From: Rhododendron vialii
Taxonomy: Eukaryota > Streptophyta > Magnoliopsida > Ericales > Ericaceae
Reading direction: 5' to 3'
Assembly: GCF_030253575.1 (NCBI RefSeq)
Contig: NC_080561.1
Location: forward strand, 28,060,564 to 28,124,563
DNA length: 64,000 bases
A model generated the notes under the pieces. The model did not search any database. It was not told where the DNA came from and was given only the letters and a program-made list of their open reading frames with translations. Of the stretch, positions 32,041 through 44,100 are shown piece after piece (position 1 is the first letter of the stretch; each line of letters begins with the position of its first letter). The position numbers were made by a program, and so were the translations under genes.

Positions 32041-35000
32041 CTCGGTGGCATCGCGTCGAAGAGCTAGCATGCCCGCCTCTACACAAACAGCTTTCAGTTG
32101 TGCCCCGTTAAAATCATCAGTTGACCGTGCTAGCTCTTCAAAGTTGACATCTGGGTGAACATTCATCTTTCTGGAGTGGATCTATAGTTCCAATGCAAAT
32201 GATTCAGCCGGAATCCCCCCATATGAAAACTGAAATATAGTGTTTAAACATTGAAGTTATGAAAGGAAGATTGTAAACACCTGCAAGATTCTTGCTCTGG
32301 CTTCTTCAGTGGGATGTGGAAATTCAATTTTACGATCCAATCGACCAGAACGCATCAGCGCAGGATCTAAAATATCAGCTCTATTGGTCGCTGCTATCAC
32401 CTGCAGTTAAAAAAAGTACCCAAACCAAGGAAGAAAAAATAAGACATTCATAAAATGTATAAAAAATGCCTTTAGTCGTGCTACTAGAAAAATCATCAGT
32501 GCAGCAGCAAAAGCCAGAAGCCACGTGTTGCCTCAGAATGACCATTAAACAGAAACTGTAATAAATCAAATGCAAGAGAGACAAACCTTTATGCTGTCAT
32601 CGCTGCTAAAACCATCAAGCTGATTAAGCAACTCTAACATTGTTCGTTGAACTTCCCTATCCCCACTAACTTCACTGCAACACGAGATTTAACAAAGAAG
32701 GGAGAAAAGAAGTGAGGCTCTATACAAGTTACAACTACAACCTGAGATTAAATAAATCGAAAACACAAACACAATTCATGCAAGCCACGTGTGAAACAAA
32801 AAATATGGTTTACCTGTCAAAACGCTTTGTGCCAATGGCATCAATTTCATCTATGAAGATGATGCAAGGAGATTTCTCTTTTGCAAGTTGAAAAGCATCA
32901 CGGACAAGCTTTGCTCCATCACCAATAAACATCTACATGCATAATAATCTTATGTCAATTGAAATACTTGAAGACAGCATTAGTTCTTTCTCTCGTTCTT
33001 GAATCGTTTGAGTGAAATAATGAATCTTAGTTACTAAATTACAGAGACTTTGACAACTGCACAAGAGTAAAACAAATGGCGCTAGCTTAACTCCATTAGA
33101 TTTGTCATTAAACTACATAATCAAATCATATTAAGTGGAAATTACCTCAAGGACAAGCTTTCTTTAGTCAAATGAAAGGGAACAAAACAATAAATATCAT
33201 ATGTAATTGCTAAAAGCATCTTCCTTTATAATGCTTGAGTAATCATTTCAAAGGACCTATGAACGAAAATACTTGATCCATCAACTAATGAAGACAAGAA
33301 GGCAGTAACACAATGTATCTAATCAAACATGCCAAAGCAAAAATACCGAGACAGGAAAATCTCCAGATTCAGAGTCTACTACCCGTAAAATATAGAGTGG
33401 GAAACTGAGCTGGGCTACGGCTTCAGTGAAATAAACAACTGATTTTTTTCTTAGTGCATCAAAACTACATCATATATTAGAAGCATGGACAAGGACGCAC
33501 CATATGACACCAGCACTCCATGGAAAAAAAAAAATCCAACAACATGGAGGACAAGCCACGTTAGTGACACAGTATAAATACAGATTCAGATATTTATATA
33601 ACCAACTGGGTGTATAAAAAAGTCATGGTCCTTCCATGAGTCAGGGAAGGTAACAAGTCTCTAGATATAAAAGTACCATATGCTTTCTTTCACAAGTCAT
33701 TACATCAGTCGAAAAACTGTCCTGATGAAAACTGTTTCACCATCCACAGGTGTCATAACAACCTATCAACCATCATGCCTTTCCCAAGCTTTAACAAGAG
33801 CCCACTATTCAAACCCCGAGAGTGTCTTTTTGTGTCCTGGGATGTCCTAGAGTGTCCAAAGTCAAGAATTGAGAAAAAAAAAAAAAAAGTTTTCTGATAT
33901 GAGTATCAACATCCAACAACGGTATGTGATCTCCGGTGAGGTATTTGGATTTCATAAACTAACATAAATTGTACCAAACCGAGCCTTGTGTCCCAATCAA
34001 TTGGGGTCGGCTACATAAAAAAATCGTCCTTTTAATATAACAATGTAAGGTTGAACAAAAACTTGAGAAGCCACAAATCTCACATGGCGTAGATGGTTTC
34101 CCAATAGTAAAAACCATATCGAAATCAGAGCAGTCAACAAGTAACATGTTTCCTTGTAGCAGATAAGAATGGCTGAACAAAAAACATACCTGAACGAGCT
34201 GGGGGCCTGCTAGCTTCAAGAAAGTAGCATTAGTTTGGGCTGCACATGCACGAGCCATTAGAGTTTTCCCAGTTCCAGGAGGTCCATACAAAAGCACTCC
34301 TTTGGGTGGGCGAATTCCTAATTTCTGAAACCGTTCTTTGTGTGTCATGGGCAAAACAATAGCCTCAACTAGTTCTTGGATCTGTTGCAATTGTACATGA
34401 GTCCAAGTGAGAAGCCCATGCATAGCTATCTAAGATCTAAGTAAAGTGTGTCTAAACAAAATCTTGCCTGTTTCTCAAGCCCTCCAATGTCATTGTAGTC
34501 TTCAGTTGGTTTTTCATCAACCTCCATGGCCTTAACTCGAGAATCATACTCAGAAGGAAGGGTATCCAAGATCAAGTAACTATCTTTGTTCACCCCAACC
34601 AAATCCCCAGGCTTTAGCTTATCAGGATCAACAAGTCCAACCACAGGCAGGAATATAGTCTGCAGTCAAGACATGTTAAATGGTGCTTCAACTAGGATTT
34701 AGGTTTCCAGATAGGAGAAGACACGCACATCAACAAGCTTTACGAACAACAGGTGTTAGGCAATAATTAAAAGCCATCAAGATTTAATATTATTAACATC
34801 CACATAAAATAACCAGCAATCTAACATTATAAGAAGGAAAAAACACCACACTTGGCATGATTTACAGATAGCATTACATGATCAGTGTTCAGAAAATACG
34901 ATGCTTTTGTTGATACATAATTGATTAGGAAGGCACAGCCAAGCTGCAATCCAAGCAAACTAAGTACACCAATACACTACAAAATATTTACAAAACTACA

Positions 35001-37968
35001 CATACAAAATGCAATTAAAAACCAGAACGAATCATGCAAATGGATAACCTCCTCGAGATCCATTCAGTAAAACAATCCTAAACATTGCTCAGGCTTACTT
35101 TAACGACCCGCGCCAGCTGACTTGCTTACACTTAGTCTTAGCCTAACTAAGTGGCTCAAAAGGTTAACCTCAAGTTATACAGTAGCTGCTCACGTTTCCT
35201 TATATACTACCTCAACTTTCATTGAATCCCCAATGTGGGACTACAACTTCCTAGTGGGTTCTCACAATCTCACCCACTTAGGATCGCAATGTCCTCGTTG
35301 CGCCCCATGGTCCATCACTTCCACCCACCAAGCGATGTGAGCCAAGTACCCGCTTAAGCATGTTAAACTCCTTAAGCCTGTCTCATGTGAGACCAGCCCA
35401 AGCATGACAAGCACCCAAGCTCGTCACTTGCCGGGCCCACCCAAGCACGTCTCCTTGCAGGACCCGCCCCATACTTCCGGTTGGTGCAAGCTCTGATACC
35501 ACTTGTAACGACCCGAGCTAGCTGACCTGCTTACCTTTAGCCTAACCATGTGGCTCAAAAGGATAACCTCAGGTAGCTGCTCGTGTTTCCTTATATTCTA
35601 CCTCAACTTTCATTGAATCCCCAATGTGGGACTACAACTTCCTAGTGGGTTCTCACACTAACCCATGCTAACAAAATCAAAGAATTCTCAATTAAGTTGA
35701 TTTATTCCTGTGTCCTTCAATCACATCAGACCAAATGATGAGTTTCCAACACCACCTCCTCTTACTCAGCCTCTGCATCAACCAATTGTGTAACACAACT
35801 GCTGCAAATCGGATGACTAGCCTAGAAACTCCAAAGAACCACATGTTCCAGCCACTTGATGAAGGATGAAGATGCCTAAACTTGGCCTACTTGCACATAT
35901 AGCACCACTGATAAGGGATTTTCCCACTAGTTGCGTCCCACACAAAGACCATCATCGTACTGGAAGGAACTATAGCCCTAAAAAATTGTAAAACCGGAGG
36001 CTATCATGTATCCTAATTCGCACCTAAAAACAATTTGAGCTGTAGAAGACCTCAAAGAAATGAATACTAGCTCACAAATAATAAACATAGCCACCTAAAA
36101 TGTAATCTCCCACACCACCTTACATGCATCAAAAAGTCTAGAATGAGGTGTCTCTACCACCACAGTTGGAGGAAAAAGAGGGGAGGGACTTGAAAAGGAA
36201 TGAAGAGGCATATAGCTCAAACAAAACAAGAGAAAAAGATATGAGTTAAATTCGTAACTCTCAACCACTGTAACCATAAAATCTGCCAACACACGAGAAA
36301 CATGATGGTTTACCTGGCGTGTAGATGTCTTCAACACAACGCATTTACCCTTCCTTTGAGAGTCAAGATCAATGTTTGCCCCATCTTCCTCAGCCTCATC
36401 CTCTGGGTTCATCTCTAAAATCTACAAGAACAGAATACATAAACCTTGGTTCCCATCAGAATTTCAACAATAATAGTCCCACACACCCTTCTCGGCACAC
36501 ACACCACATGTGTGTTAAGTCACATAACATTTGCCATTCATCCCTCATAAAGTCTAAGGTAAAAGTATCATCACATGCTATACTTTTATATGTAGAGTAC
36601 TATCTACAGTTCTTAAAAATAAAAAAGAAAGGAAAGCACAAAATAGACAGTGAATCAAAAAGAGTTTAGCTGCTTTTCGGTACACAATTTAAATATTTAT
36701 TTTAAAACTTCCACCAAAGTTTCAACAAATCACAACATTGAGTCTGCCACAAATTTGCCTGAACAAGCTCATAAATTGTTTCCAGAATTCGCAACAAAAG
36801 CTTGTACCCATACAGAAACCACTTCCAGCAAAAAATTATGCACTTCAACCTCATTTCAGGCACGGCACCCGCTATTAATACTTTGCAAATTAAATGAAAA
36901 CGATATATCTGCTAGGCTTTCTTTTCAAGAACACGAACAAACAATCAATCTTTACACCAAATGCTCATTTTAATTGCTAAATGATTTAACAAATATAATG
37001 AGCCAAGTAATGGGTAGTTCAAGGTTCAATCATTTATCGGTCACACCGATTTCAAACAAATTTTAGTCGAGAGACGAGATGAACTGAACCTCAGCTTGGT
37101 TATCAAGCCCAGTAGAGCATTGTTCAGGTTTGTTTCCAAATTTGATAGCTTCCAAATCGTGTTCAAAGTTGATTTGTTCAAGTAAATGAGAACCGTATAT
37201 CTGCAAGGGTTTTCTTTTCAAGGACATGAACAAAAAATCAATCTTTATACCAAATGTTCCTTTTAATTGCCAAGAGAATTAACAAATAAAATGAGCAAGT
37301 AATGGGTAGTCCAAGTAGTGCATTGTTCGGATTTGTTTCTGAATTTCCGAGCCTCAAAATTGCATTCAAGTCGGTTCGCTCCTTAGTCACATAATCCTTC
37401 AAAATGTCCTCTGCTCCCACAATCAATCCTCGCGCTCTCGTGCGCGCTCTCAATCATCGCTCGCGCAAATTTTAATACTTCGAGATGAAACTACACTTTC
37501 ACGCTCACACACACGGATTATGTGACTTAGGTTCATTAACAAGTCAAGTCCGAACGTTTCTTCCACAAGTCGAGATCTGGTTTGTTCACCAGCCCTAACC
37601 CTAAAAATTAAAAAAAAATATATTTACACTAAAAAAAATTATTACCTCAACAATGTTCCCAACCAAGTATGGAAGTTGCTTGTTGAGCTTGATCTTCTCC
37701 TGATTCTCCTTTATCTTTTCCTTGAACGACTCCAGTTCAAGGTTCGTTCTTTGCAACTCTTCCTTCACACCAAACAACATAATATTGCAATTTCCGAGCA
37801 AATAAACGATGAGATGAAATTGGTTTGAATTCTGTTTAGAGATCTTACCTTGAGGATTCGGATTTCGTTGTCGAGGAGCCTAGAAGCCCTAACGACGTCG
37901 TCGGTGGACATCGAAGCGAGCTGGTCTTCTTCGAAGCTACTTTCGTCGACTGCCATCGCTGTAGCCAT
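31508..37968 (-). CDS. RPT5: 26S proteasome regulatory particle ATPase subunit RPT5 (6A)
   Basis: Ten exons on the minus strand: 37849-37968, 37646-37762, 36314-36421, 34468-34659, 34190-34381, 32814-32932, 32587-32674, 32281-32400, 32041-32181 and 31508-31585 (stop TAG 31508-31510). They total 1275 bp, 424 residues, the length of Arabidopsis RPT5. RPT5 is one of six AAA+ ATPases of the proteasome base, which unfold ubiquitylated substrates and open the 20S gate in nucleus and cytosol. Visible are the N-terminal coiled coil (about 20-75), Walker A GPPGTGKT (212-219), Walker B IIFIDEID (267-274), the MRSGRLDRK arginine-finger region, and a C-terminal YYA gate-opening (HbYX) motif. All junctions keep frame. 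Intron 4 (34382-34467) is GC-AG; the other nine are GT-AG. The exon 9 donor abuts a (CT)n run. Confidence 0.97.
32001..32038. repeat. (GA)n microsatellite at the RPT5 exon 9 donor
   Basis: About 19 GA units on the plus strand (CT in the transcript), starting three bases beyond the donor GT (32040-32039). It makes the donor GAG|GTCCTC followed by a CU run. Confidence 0.9.
33970..34022 (+). mobile_element. SINE 3'-end fragment (Au-like) in RPT5 intron 5
   Basis: GAGCCTTGTGTCCCAATCAA followed by TTGGGGTCGGCTACAT is the recognisable tail of plant Au-type SINEs. No promoter boxes of the 5' half are seen nearby, so it is a truncated copy. Confidence 0.5.
35099..35657 (-). mobile_element. TRIM retroelement in RPT5 intron 3
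   Basis: Two direct terminal repeats (35099-35266 and 35504-35657) share TAACGACCC starts, AATGTGGGACTACAACTTCC and GGTTCTCACA ends. The minus-strand TGGTATCAGAGC (initiator tRNA-Met primer site) lies just inside the right repeat, so the right repeat is the 5' one. Flanks CTTAC (35094-35098) and CTAAC (35658-35662) match at four of five bases. It has no coding capacity; about 0.56 kb. Confidence 0.8.
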
Positions 37969-39030
37969 CAGAGTTGTGTTCGTGGGTGTGGGTGTGGGTG
38001 TGGGGGTGTTAGAGAGAGAGAGAGGAAGAAGAGGGATCGAAGGGAGGTATATCAAGAGCACAAATTGTGGGTGCCGTTCTTCTTGCTCAAGAAAAGACTT
38101 TAGGCGCATTTTATTTACGTGGGCTGTGTTTAGATGGCCCACTTTGAATATTTGGAGACGGCCCATTTGGAATTGGGTAGTAAACAAGGCTGTGTTTTCT
38201 AAGATGAATTGATTTTCACACACCCTCTATTTTTTAATCTATTTAAATTTACTATCTTGTCTTGTAATTCAATATATATTTTTACACGTTTAAGGATAAT
38301 ATTATAAATTTATGTGAATAAATACAAAAAAGTGAGTGTGGATGATTAAAAGAAGAGTGTGAAAATTATTTTCCAACAAAAAATAATATATAATTTTTTT
38401 AATCTTCATTCAAATTCTTTTCGTGTTTGTTAGTTTTTTCTTTTTTTTTCTTTTTTTTTTTAAAAAAACCCAGATTTTAGGCCTTTTCTTGGAAAGGAAG
38501 ACCCGATGCAAGGGAAGTCTGTCCTTACAAGTTTTCTCTTTATAAACAAAGTATGCTCTTTATCCACAATATAGGAAGAACGATGTTATAAACAAAGCCG
38601 CATGAGCTAAGGAAAGCCAGGGAGTTGTTATGATAAACTCTTTCATCTCTTATTGCTCCAGCTCCTCCTAAGGAAGGAGATTAGCTTGATTACGCACCTG
38701 CTTCAAAGCCAACGTGATGCTCCTTGCTTGGTCATATCAAAAAGCCTTTCCTTGTTTCCTGATCGACTGAGTCCTGCTTTTGGATTAGCTCTCTATCTCC
38801 TCTGTTGAGATTTAGCTCTCTATCTCCTCTGTTGAGTCAGCACATCATTTTTCAGGAAAAAAATAACTCCGGTAATAATTTTTTGCTTTTCTGACTCATC
38901 TCGTCAAGACGAACTATTAATTCACAAAAAAATAACGCAAAACTAACAAACGCAAAAAAATAAAATAATAAAGACAAAAAAAAAATCCAAATGGGCTTTT
39001 TTTTTTTTACATAGAAAAAACCAAGGAGTC
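37969..39030. other. RPT5 5' UTR/promoter side and intergenic
   Basis: Sequence right of the RPT5 ATG holds GGGTGT and GA/CT-rich stretches (37980-38035) that would fall in the 5' UTR or core promoter. I could not fix a TATA box or a start site. From 38220 onward it is AT-rich with no gene; 38785-38838 contains a short direct duplication (AGCTCTCTATCTCCTCTGTT). Confidence 0.4.
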
Positions 39031-39153
39031 ATTATTTAATACTCCCGGAGCATGGTGCTCCCTCTCACATAAAACAGTGACCCCATACAAATAGTGTGTG
39101 GGTCCGGTATTTTATGTAAGAGGGAGCACCGTGCTCCGGGAGTATTGAATAAT
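39031..39153. repeat. Foldback MITE with CTCCCGGAGCA arms
   Basis: Arms 39031-39073 and 39110-39153 are nearly perfect reverse complements (ATACTCCCGGAGCATGGTGC against GCACCGTGCTCCGGGAGTAT) with a 36-base loop. The short target site is AT-rich and undetermined. Confidence 0.7.
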
Positions 39154-39469
39154 TAGCCAAAAATAAGCCTTACTTTAGGGGTGTTTTGGTGTCATTTTTT
39201 TTTTTTTTAACATTTTGAATTTTAGATTGCTAAATGTAAATCTTGAATTACGTACTGATAGAGTATGAAGATATGGAAGTGTTTATATGTCCCTGTTCGA
39301 AAAGCAATCCCTAATTCGACTTCATGTGATGAATCTAGTTGGAGTTCTACTTTCCAATTACTCCGTATTTTCCGGAAATCCTATTGCGAGTTATCTATCA
39401 TTGAGTGCTAGTTTCACTCTCTTTTTCTTTTCTTTTCTTTTTTTTATTTTTTTATCTCAAATGAATTAG

Positions 39470-39965
39470 TTACTCCTTCCGTCCCTTTTTGTGTGTCCAG
39501 TATTCTATTTTGTGTTGTCCCTTAATAAGTGTCCATTTTATAAAGTTATGAGGTAAAAGTTGGTGCATTGTCTATTTTGTCCCTAAAAGTATATTTCATT
39601 TTGAAAAGTTATTGAGTAAAAGTGTAATGATGATGGGTAAATAGGGAAAATAGAGAAAAAAGTTGATGTGAAATGTGTAATGACGATGGCCTTGTTCGTT
39701 TAGCACATTTGGGTATTTTAGTTTTGGTAGTGGGTGGAGAGAGAAATAGGATAATGATTGGAGAGATAAGTAATGAGTGGAGAGAGATAAAGAGATAAAT
39801 GAAATTAATAATTGGAGAAATAGGGTAATAATTGAAGAAATATATAGGATAATGATTAGAAAACAAAGTTAAAACAAAGTAAATATGCTAAACGAACAAG
39901 GCCATGTCTTTTTAATTAAGTTGGAGTTACAAAGTAGGACACTTAAAAAGGGACGAAGGGAGAGT
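39470..39965. mobile_element. Stowaway-type MITE, interrupted
   Basis: The left end TACTCCTTCCGTCCC and right end GGGACGAAGGGAG match Stowaway termini. Internal sequence matches, in reverse complement, the uninterrupted copy at 56440-56715, apart from a 216-bp insert (39688-39903). Confidence 0.75.
39688..39903. mobile_element. MITE (GGCCTTGTTCG ends) nested in the Stowaway MITE
   Basis: GCCTTGTTCGTTTAGCA and TGCTAAACGAACAAGGC are exact reverse complements at the ends. ATG lies on both sides (39686-39688 and 39904-39906), so a 2-3 bp target duplication is likely. The copy at 56440-56715 lacks the insert. Confidence 0.75.
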
Positions 39966-40654
39966 GATTTTTGAATTGAGATGCGTCGTATTTGGACATT
40001 GCGTGATCTTTGTATCAAACCTAATCTTGCTCAACTATCTCTAGCACCAATTGAACCACTCAAGGTCTGTTGAATACTCATTTTTAACATACTTCAAGGG
40101 GCCAAATGTTCCATGATCGAAAAACCCTCATTGGGAATCTTACTTTTGATATCTTTGACTTGTGAGCCAGCGGACAGTTGAGTTTGGTAGTTTGAGTTAA
40201 GTTCGTTTCGACGAAAACTATTGTAGGCTATTTTGAAAATCACCATCCGAAAGTTCCATGTGCTTAGAACTTCCAGGCTTATCTTACAGGTTGAAAGTCA
40301 TAAAAAAGAATGGAGATTGAGAAGTTAACCGTGGCATGTTGTGCTGAATGATATAGCAAAATTTACGTCTGTTTTTAAAATCCAGGGCACAGTATTTTAC
40401 AATACATGTATGTGAGTGTATATTTGTATGCATACATATACGTTATGTGTGTATACAAATATTTATATATATGCACGCCCGCGCAATGCATGCCCTGCAA
40501 AAAAAAAAAGAGTTCATTTTGAGTTCTTTCTTTCTTTCTTTCATTTTTTTTTTTTTTGCGTTTTTGTTTGCCCTGAGATACAAGCAGGCAAATTCTATTA
40601 TTAAACCGGAAGCCCTTAGAGCAAAAGCTTGTGTTATAGACTCTTGCTAAATCT

Positions 40655-40837
40655 CAATGGCGGCTCCAGGAGTTCTCAGAAGGATGTTCAAAATCTCTAT
40701 TACCTCTAGAAATTGGTGTTCAAGAAGGCTAAAACTAAAATTAAATTAAAAAAAAAACTAAAATATTTACATGTATTCTAAAAATAAAAATAAATTCGGA
40801 GTGTTCGAGTGACCACCCTCGCCATAAGGTGGAGCCG
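40655..40837. mobile_element. Small hAT-like non-autonomous element
   Basis: GGCGGCTCC at the left and GGAGCCG at the right, flanked by TAAATCT on both sides (40648-40654, 40838-40844). The right terminus looks trimmed, so the usual 8-bp duplication is seen as 7. Confidence 0.5.
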
Positions 40838-41152
40838 TAAATCTTGGATAATTCACAGAATTTTTTCTCAATTAATCTATGTCTCCCATTACATTCAAGT
40901 CCAATGAAGATGAAATACACCACATCACTAACTACAAAGAGACACCCACTCCACATGGAGGTTTTGGGGATACGCCTACTTTTTTATTCTATTTGCGTAC
41001 AAACAAGGTAACGCGGGAAATGGCTAATAGATCTGAATCAAATTTTAGTCTGGCAAATACCTGATGAGAAACCAAGGACTTACATGAGGAGCTGAAGCTT
41101 TTCCAGTAACAGAAAAGAACAGCACTGAACTACGAAGGAGGAACTCACAAGC

Positions 41153-44100
41153 CTAAAGCTTCCAATAAATGCCCAGCCGGTGTAAAACGCCCGCAACTAA
41201 ACCCCAAAATAGTATCTCTGCAAAGATTACATAGAGGAGTTTGCCCACTCTTCTTGAATGCCAAACTCCTATGAAAATGTGCTTCCGGATCCAATATATC
41301 TGCCATAGATTGGTTGAAATTTGTTTAGCTAGTAATAAAGCGTACACAAGTTTGCATAGTTTTGACAAATATGATGATGAGATTGGCATACGATAAATGC
41401 ATATAGAGGGTCGCCTACATTCTAGGAGGAATCATCCTCCGGAAATCCAAGTGTTTATAAATACCATTCTCAAGGACGAGACTAGGATAAGAATGTGGTA
41501 TGTGTCTGACACCCGTACCCAATTTAGGACCCTTGCGACCGATCCTCTATTTGTGTAGGATATGTGAAAATAAGAAGCAGCTCACATTAGATAGGGAACA
41601 AAAATCTAGCATTTAACATGAATGGGAGTCAGAAGTTCCATTTCCCCCCTGAAATCCAAGTTGATTTCAAGTACATTTGTAAGTAGTTCAACCAATAAAA
41701 GCGAAAATGCAATACAAAATACCTTCTATTGAATACACGTTTGGGGCAAACATATATTCGGTCCATTACTACCCAAACTTTCGATACGTATCCAGATACC
41801 CAAATATTTAAGTTTAGAAAGGAGATGATATTGTTTTCAGAGGCCCTTGAGCCCAATTCTTTACACGAGGACATATTAGTAGAAAGTAAAGCAGATAGAG
41901 GTACAATAAAGCTAATGACATGAAACAACATACCAGTGTATTATGGGGGTCTTCATAATACCACCCATTTATGAATGCTGCGAAGATACATTCAGCTGCC
42001 ATTACATACACAAGCATAGCGTTCATGCCAATCCATTCCAATGGCAGAAACATATACTTCACATTCCCAATATCAACCTGGCATAGGGGAGGGTCAAATC
42101 AGGTCAGATTGTCTGATTATGGGGGAAGTATACACCTTCGTGCTAAATTAGTAATCACAAATCATCTAAAAGCTTAAGCTATCAAAAACATGGTTAACTA
42201 CATCATTTACACTCTCAAACACGTCCTCTCAAGCAAGGACGGAGGTGTTCAGGGGCTGGGTGGGGCATTAGAATTTAAAATTTAGTCTTCACTGGGAAGT
42301 GGACTTGGTGTCAAAGCCTCACAGCATTTGCTTGGGGTTTATAAAGGCTGCGACTTACAAGTTGCTACTTTTAAATTTTCCTTTTGCAAACTAAACAAAC
42401 CCACATTGTGTTCTCTATGTATTTTCCCTCATGCAGCCTCTCCAAATTTTCCTTCTCAAACAAAACAAACACACATGATGTTTCCGCCTCTCTGTTAGTT
42501 AATAAATTTGTGTGTTGGTTATTAGGTTTAGACATTTATTAGTGCTCCGTGCTTAGGTGCTTTTCATAGCCAGATTTTAACTGTACTCAATTAAATGTTG
42601 AATGGTCATCCAAATCGAAGAATTGGGAATTATATTTTTGCGTTTCAGAGTTCAGACTATTGATTTGTTGATTTGATGAGCATTGCATGTTTTTATTTGG
42701 CCCCACAGGAATCTAAATCCTAGCTCCGCCACTGCTCTCAAGTGCCGTCAGCCTCCGCTCCTCCATGTTCCACAAAGCATGCTGCAAGAGCACACGCAGA
42801 AAAGAAAAGAGAGTTACAATCACCTTTCCTCTCTTTTCAGTTCTATAGGAATTTGAGAGTTAAGTGGAAAACAACCCCTGCATAGAAAGGGAAAAAAAAA
42901 AAACACAAGAAATGTCTACAGACAGTCTTGTTAATGGACTTGTGCTTTAGCAAGAGTCTAGTCATGCTGTTGGGTTAGTCCAAATTTTGTTGAACAGGTG
43001 TCGATGTTGTCTAAGAGTAAGTTTTCTCTAGCTAGAAAATATTGCTCACCAAATCGCAGTAAAACCTTAGTCTTCAGTTAAGATTGAATTCCATAAAACC
43101 TCAGACAATAAAACAGTAGGTTCTACCCAAAAAATCAGACGAACAGTAAGTTCCCGTAACGGTTTACCAGAACATAGAAGGCTGAGAACACCAATGCTGC
43201 CGCTCCTGATGTTACACAGACATAGCTGAAGCTGTATAGCTGCTTATTCAAAGGAATAGCTGCATCAGACAAGCAATGAGATAAGTAAGGATGCAAAGAT
43301 TGAATAAATTAAGAATAGCCTCTGTTTCAGCTCTACAGTTCTCACCATCTGTGAAATGAAGGGTTATGCCTAACACAAGGAGAGCAAGACCCATGACAAC
43401 CCAATGCCTCAGTCTAGATGCATGACTCTGACATTCGTAAATTCAAAAATTAAGTCATAGTCCTTCAGATATATGCAGAATGCTATTTACTTGAAAAAGA
43501 ATGATTGAACCTGCATGTGGATAAGCACATGTCCATAATGCACTCCGATTATGGTAGAGAGGATAGCTGATATTGAGCTGCAGTTGCAAACAACCCCACA
43601 TAAAAAGAAAGACATAGCCAATAATAGTGTGGAAACTTTATATCCATCTAAAAACAAATTGGCAACGAGTGGAGAGATTCATCATGTTATTAACTGATCA
43701 CTCATTCCACTTCCAAGCAATATGGGACTACATATCCTTAACATCCCCTCACGTGCAGCCGCGTTTGAGATCCGTCATGTGTAGCCTCTTTTTTGGGTCT
43801 GTCATCGTGTAGCTTTTTTGCTGGTCTGTCATCGTGGGGTGTGGATTGTGAATTTTTTAAAATGTGGGGTGGAATGGACCCCGCTCTGATACCACCAACT
43901 CATTTTTGCAATGTATTAAACTTCAAAAGCTAAGCTGTTTGGGATGTCAAACAAGTGAGGCTTGTGGTGCTAAAAGAGCGCACCCCCCCCCCCCCCCCCC
44001 CCCGCCCCCCCACAAAAACAAAATGGCTTTAGTAGACAAACCAAATGAAGGCTACATTCCTTAAGGTGCTAATGACCAACTGAGAAGGTTTCAAGTGGTC

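Noticed and set aside
40416-40650. Small plus-strand frames near 40.4-40.65 kb
   Set aside because: They run through homopolymer tracts and simple repeats and overlap each other in different frames.
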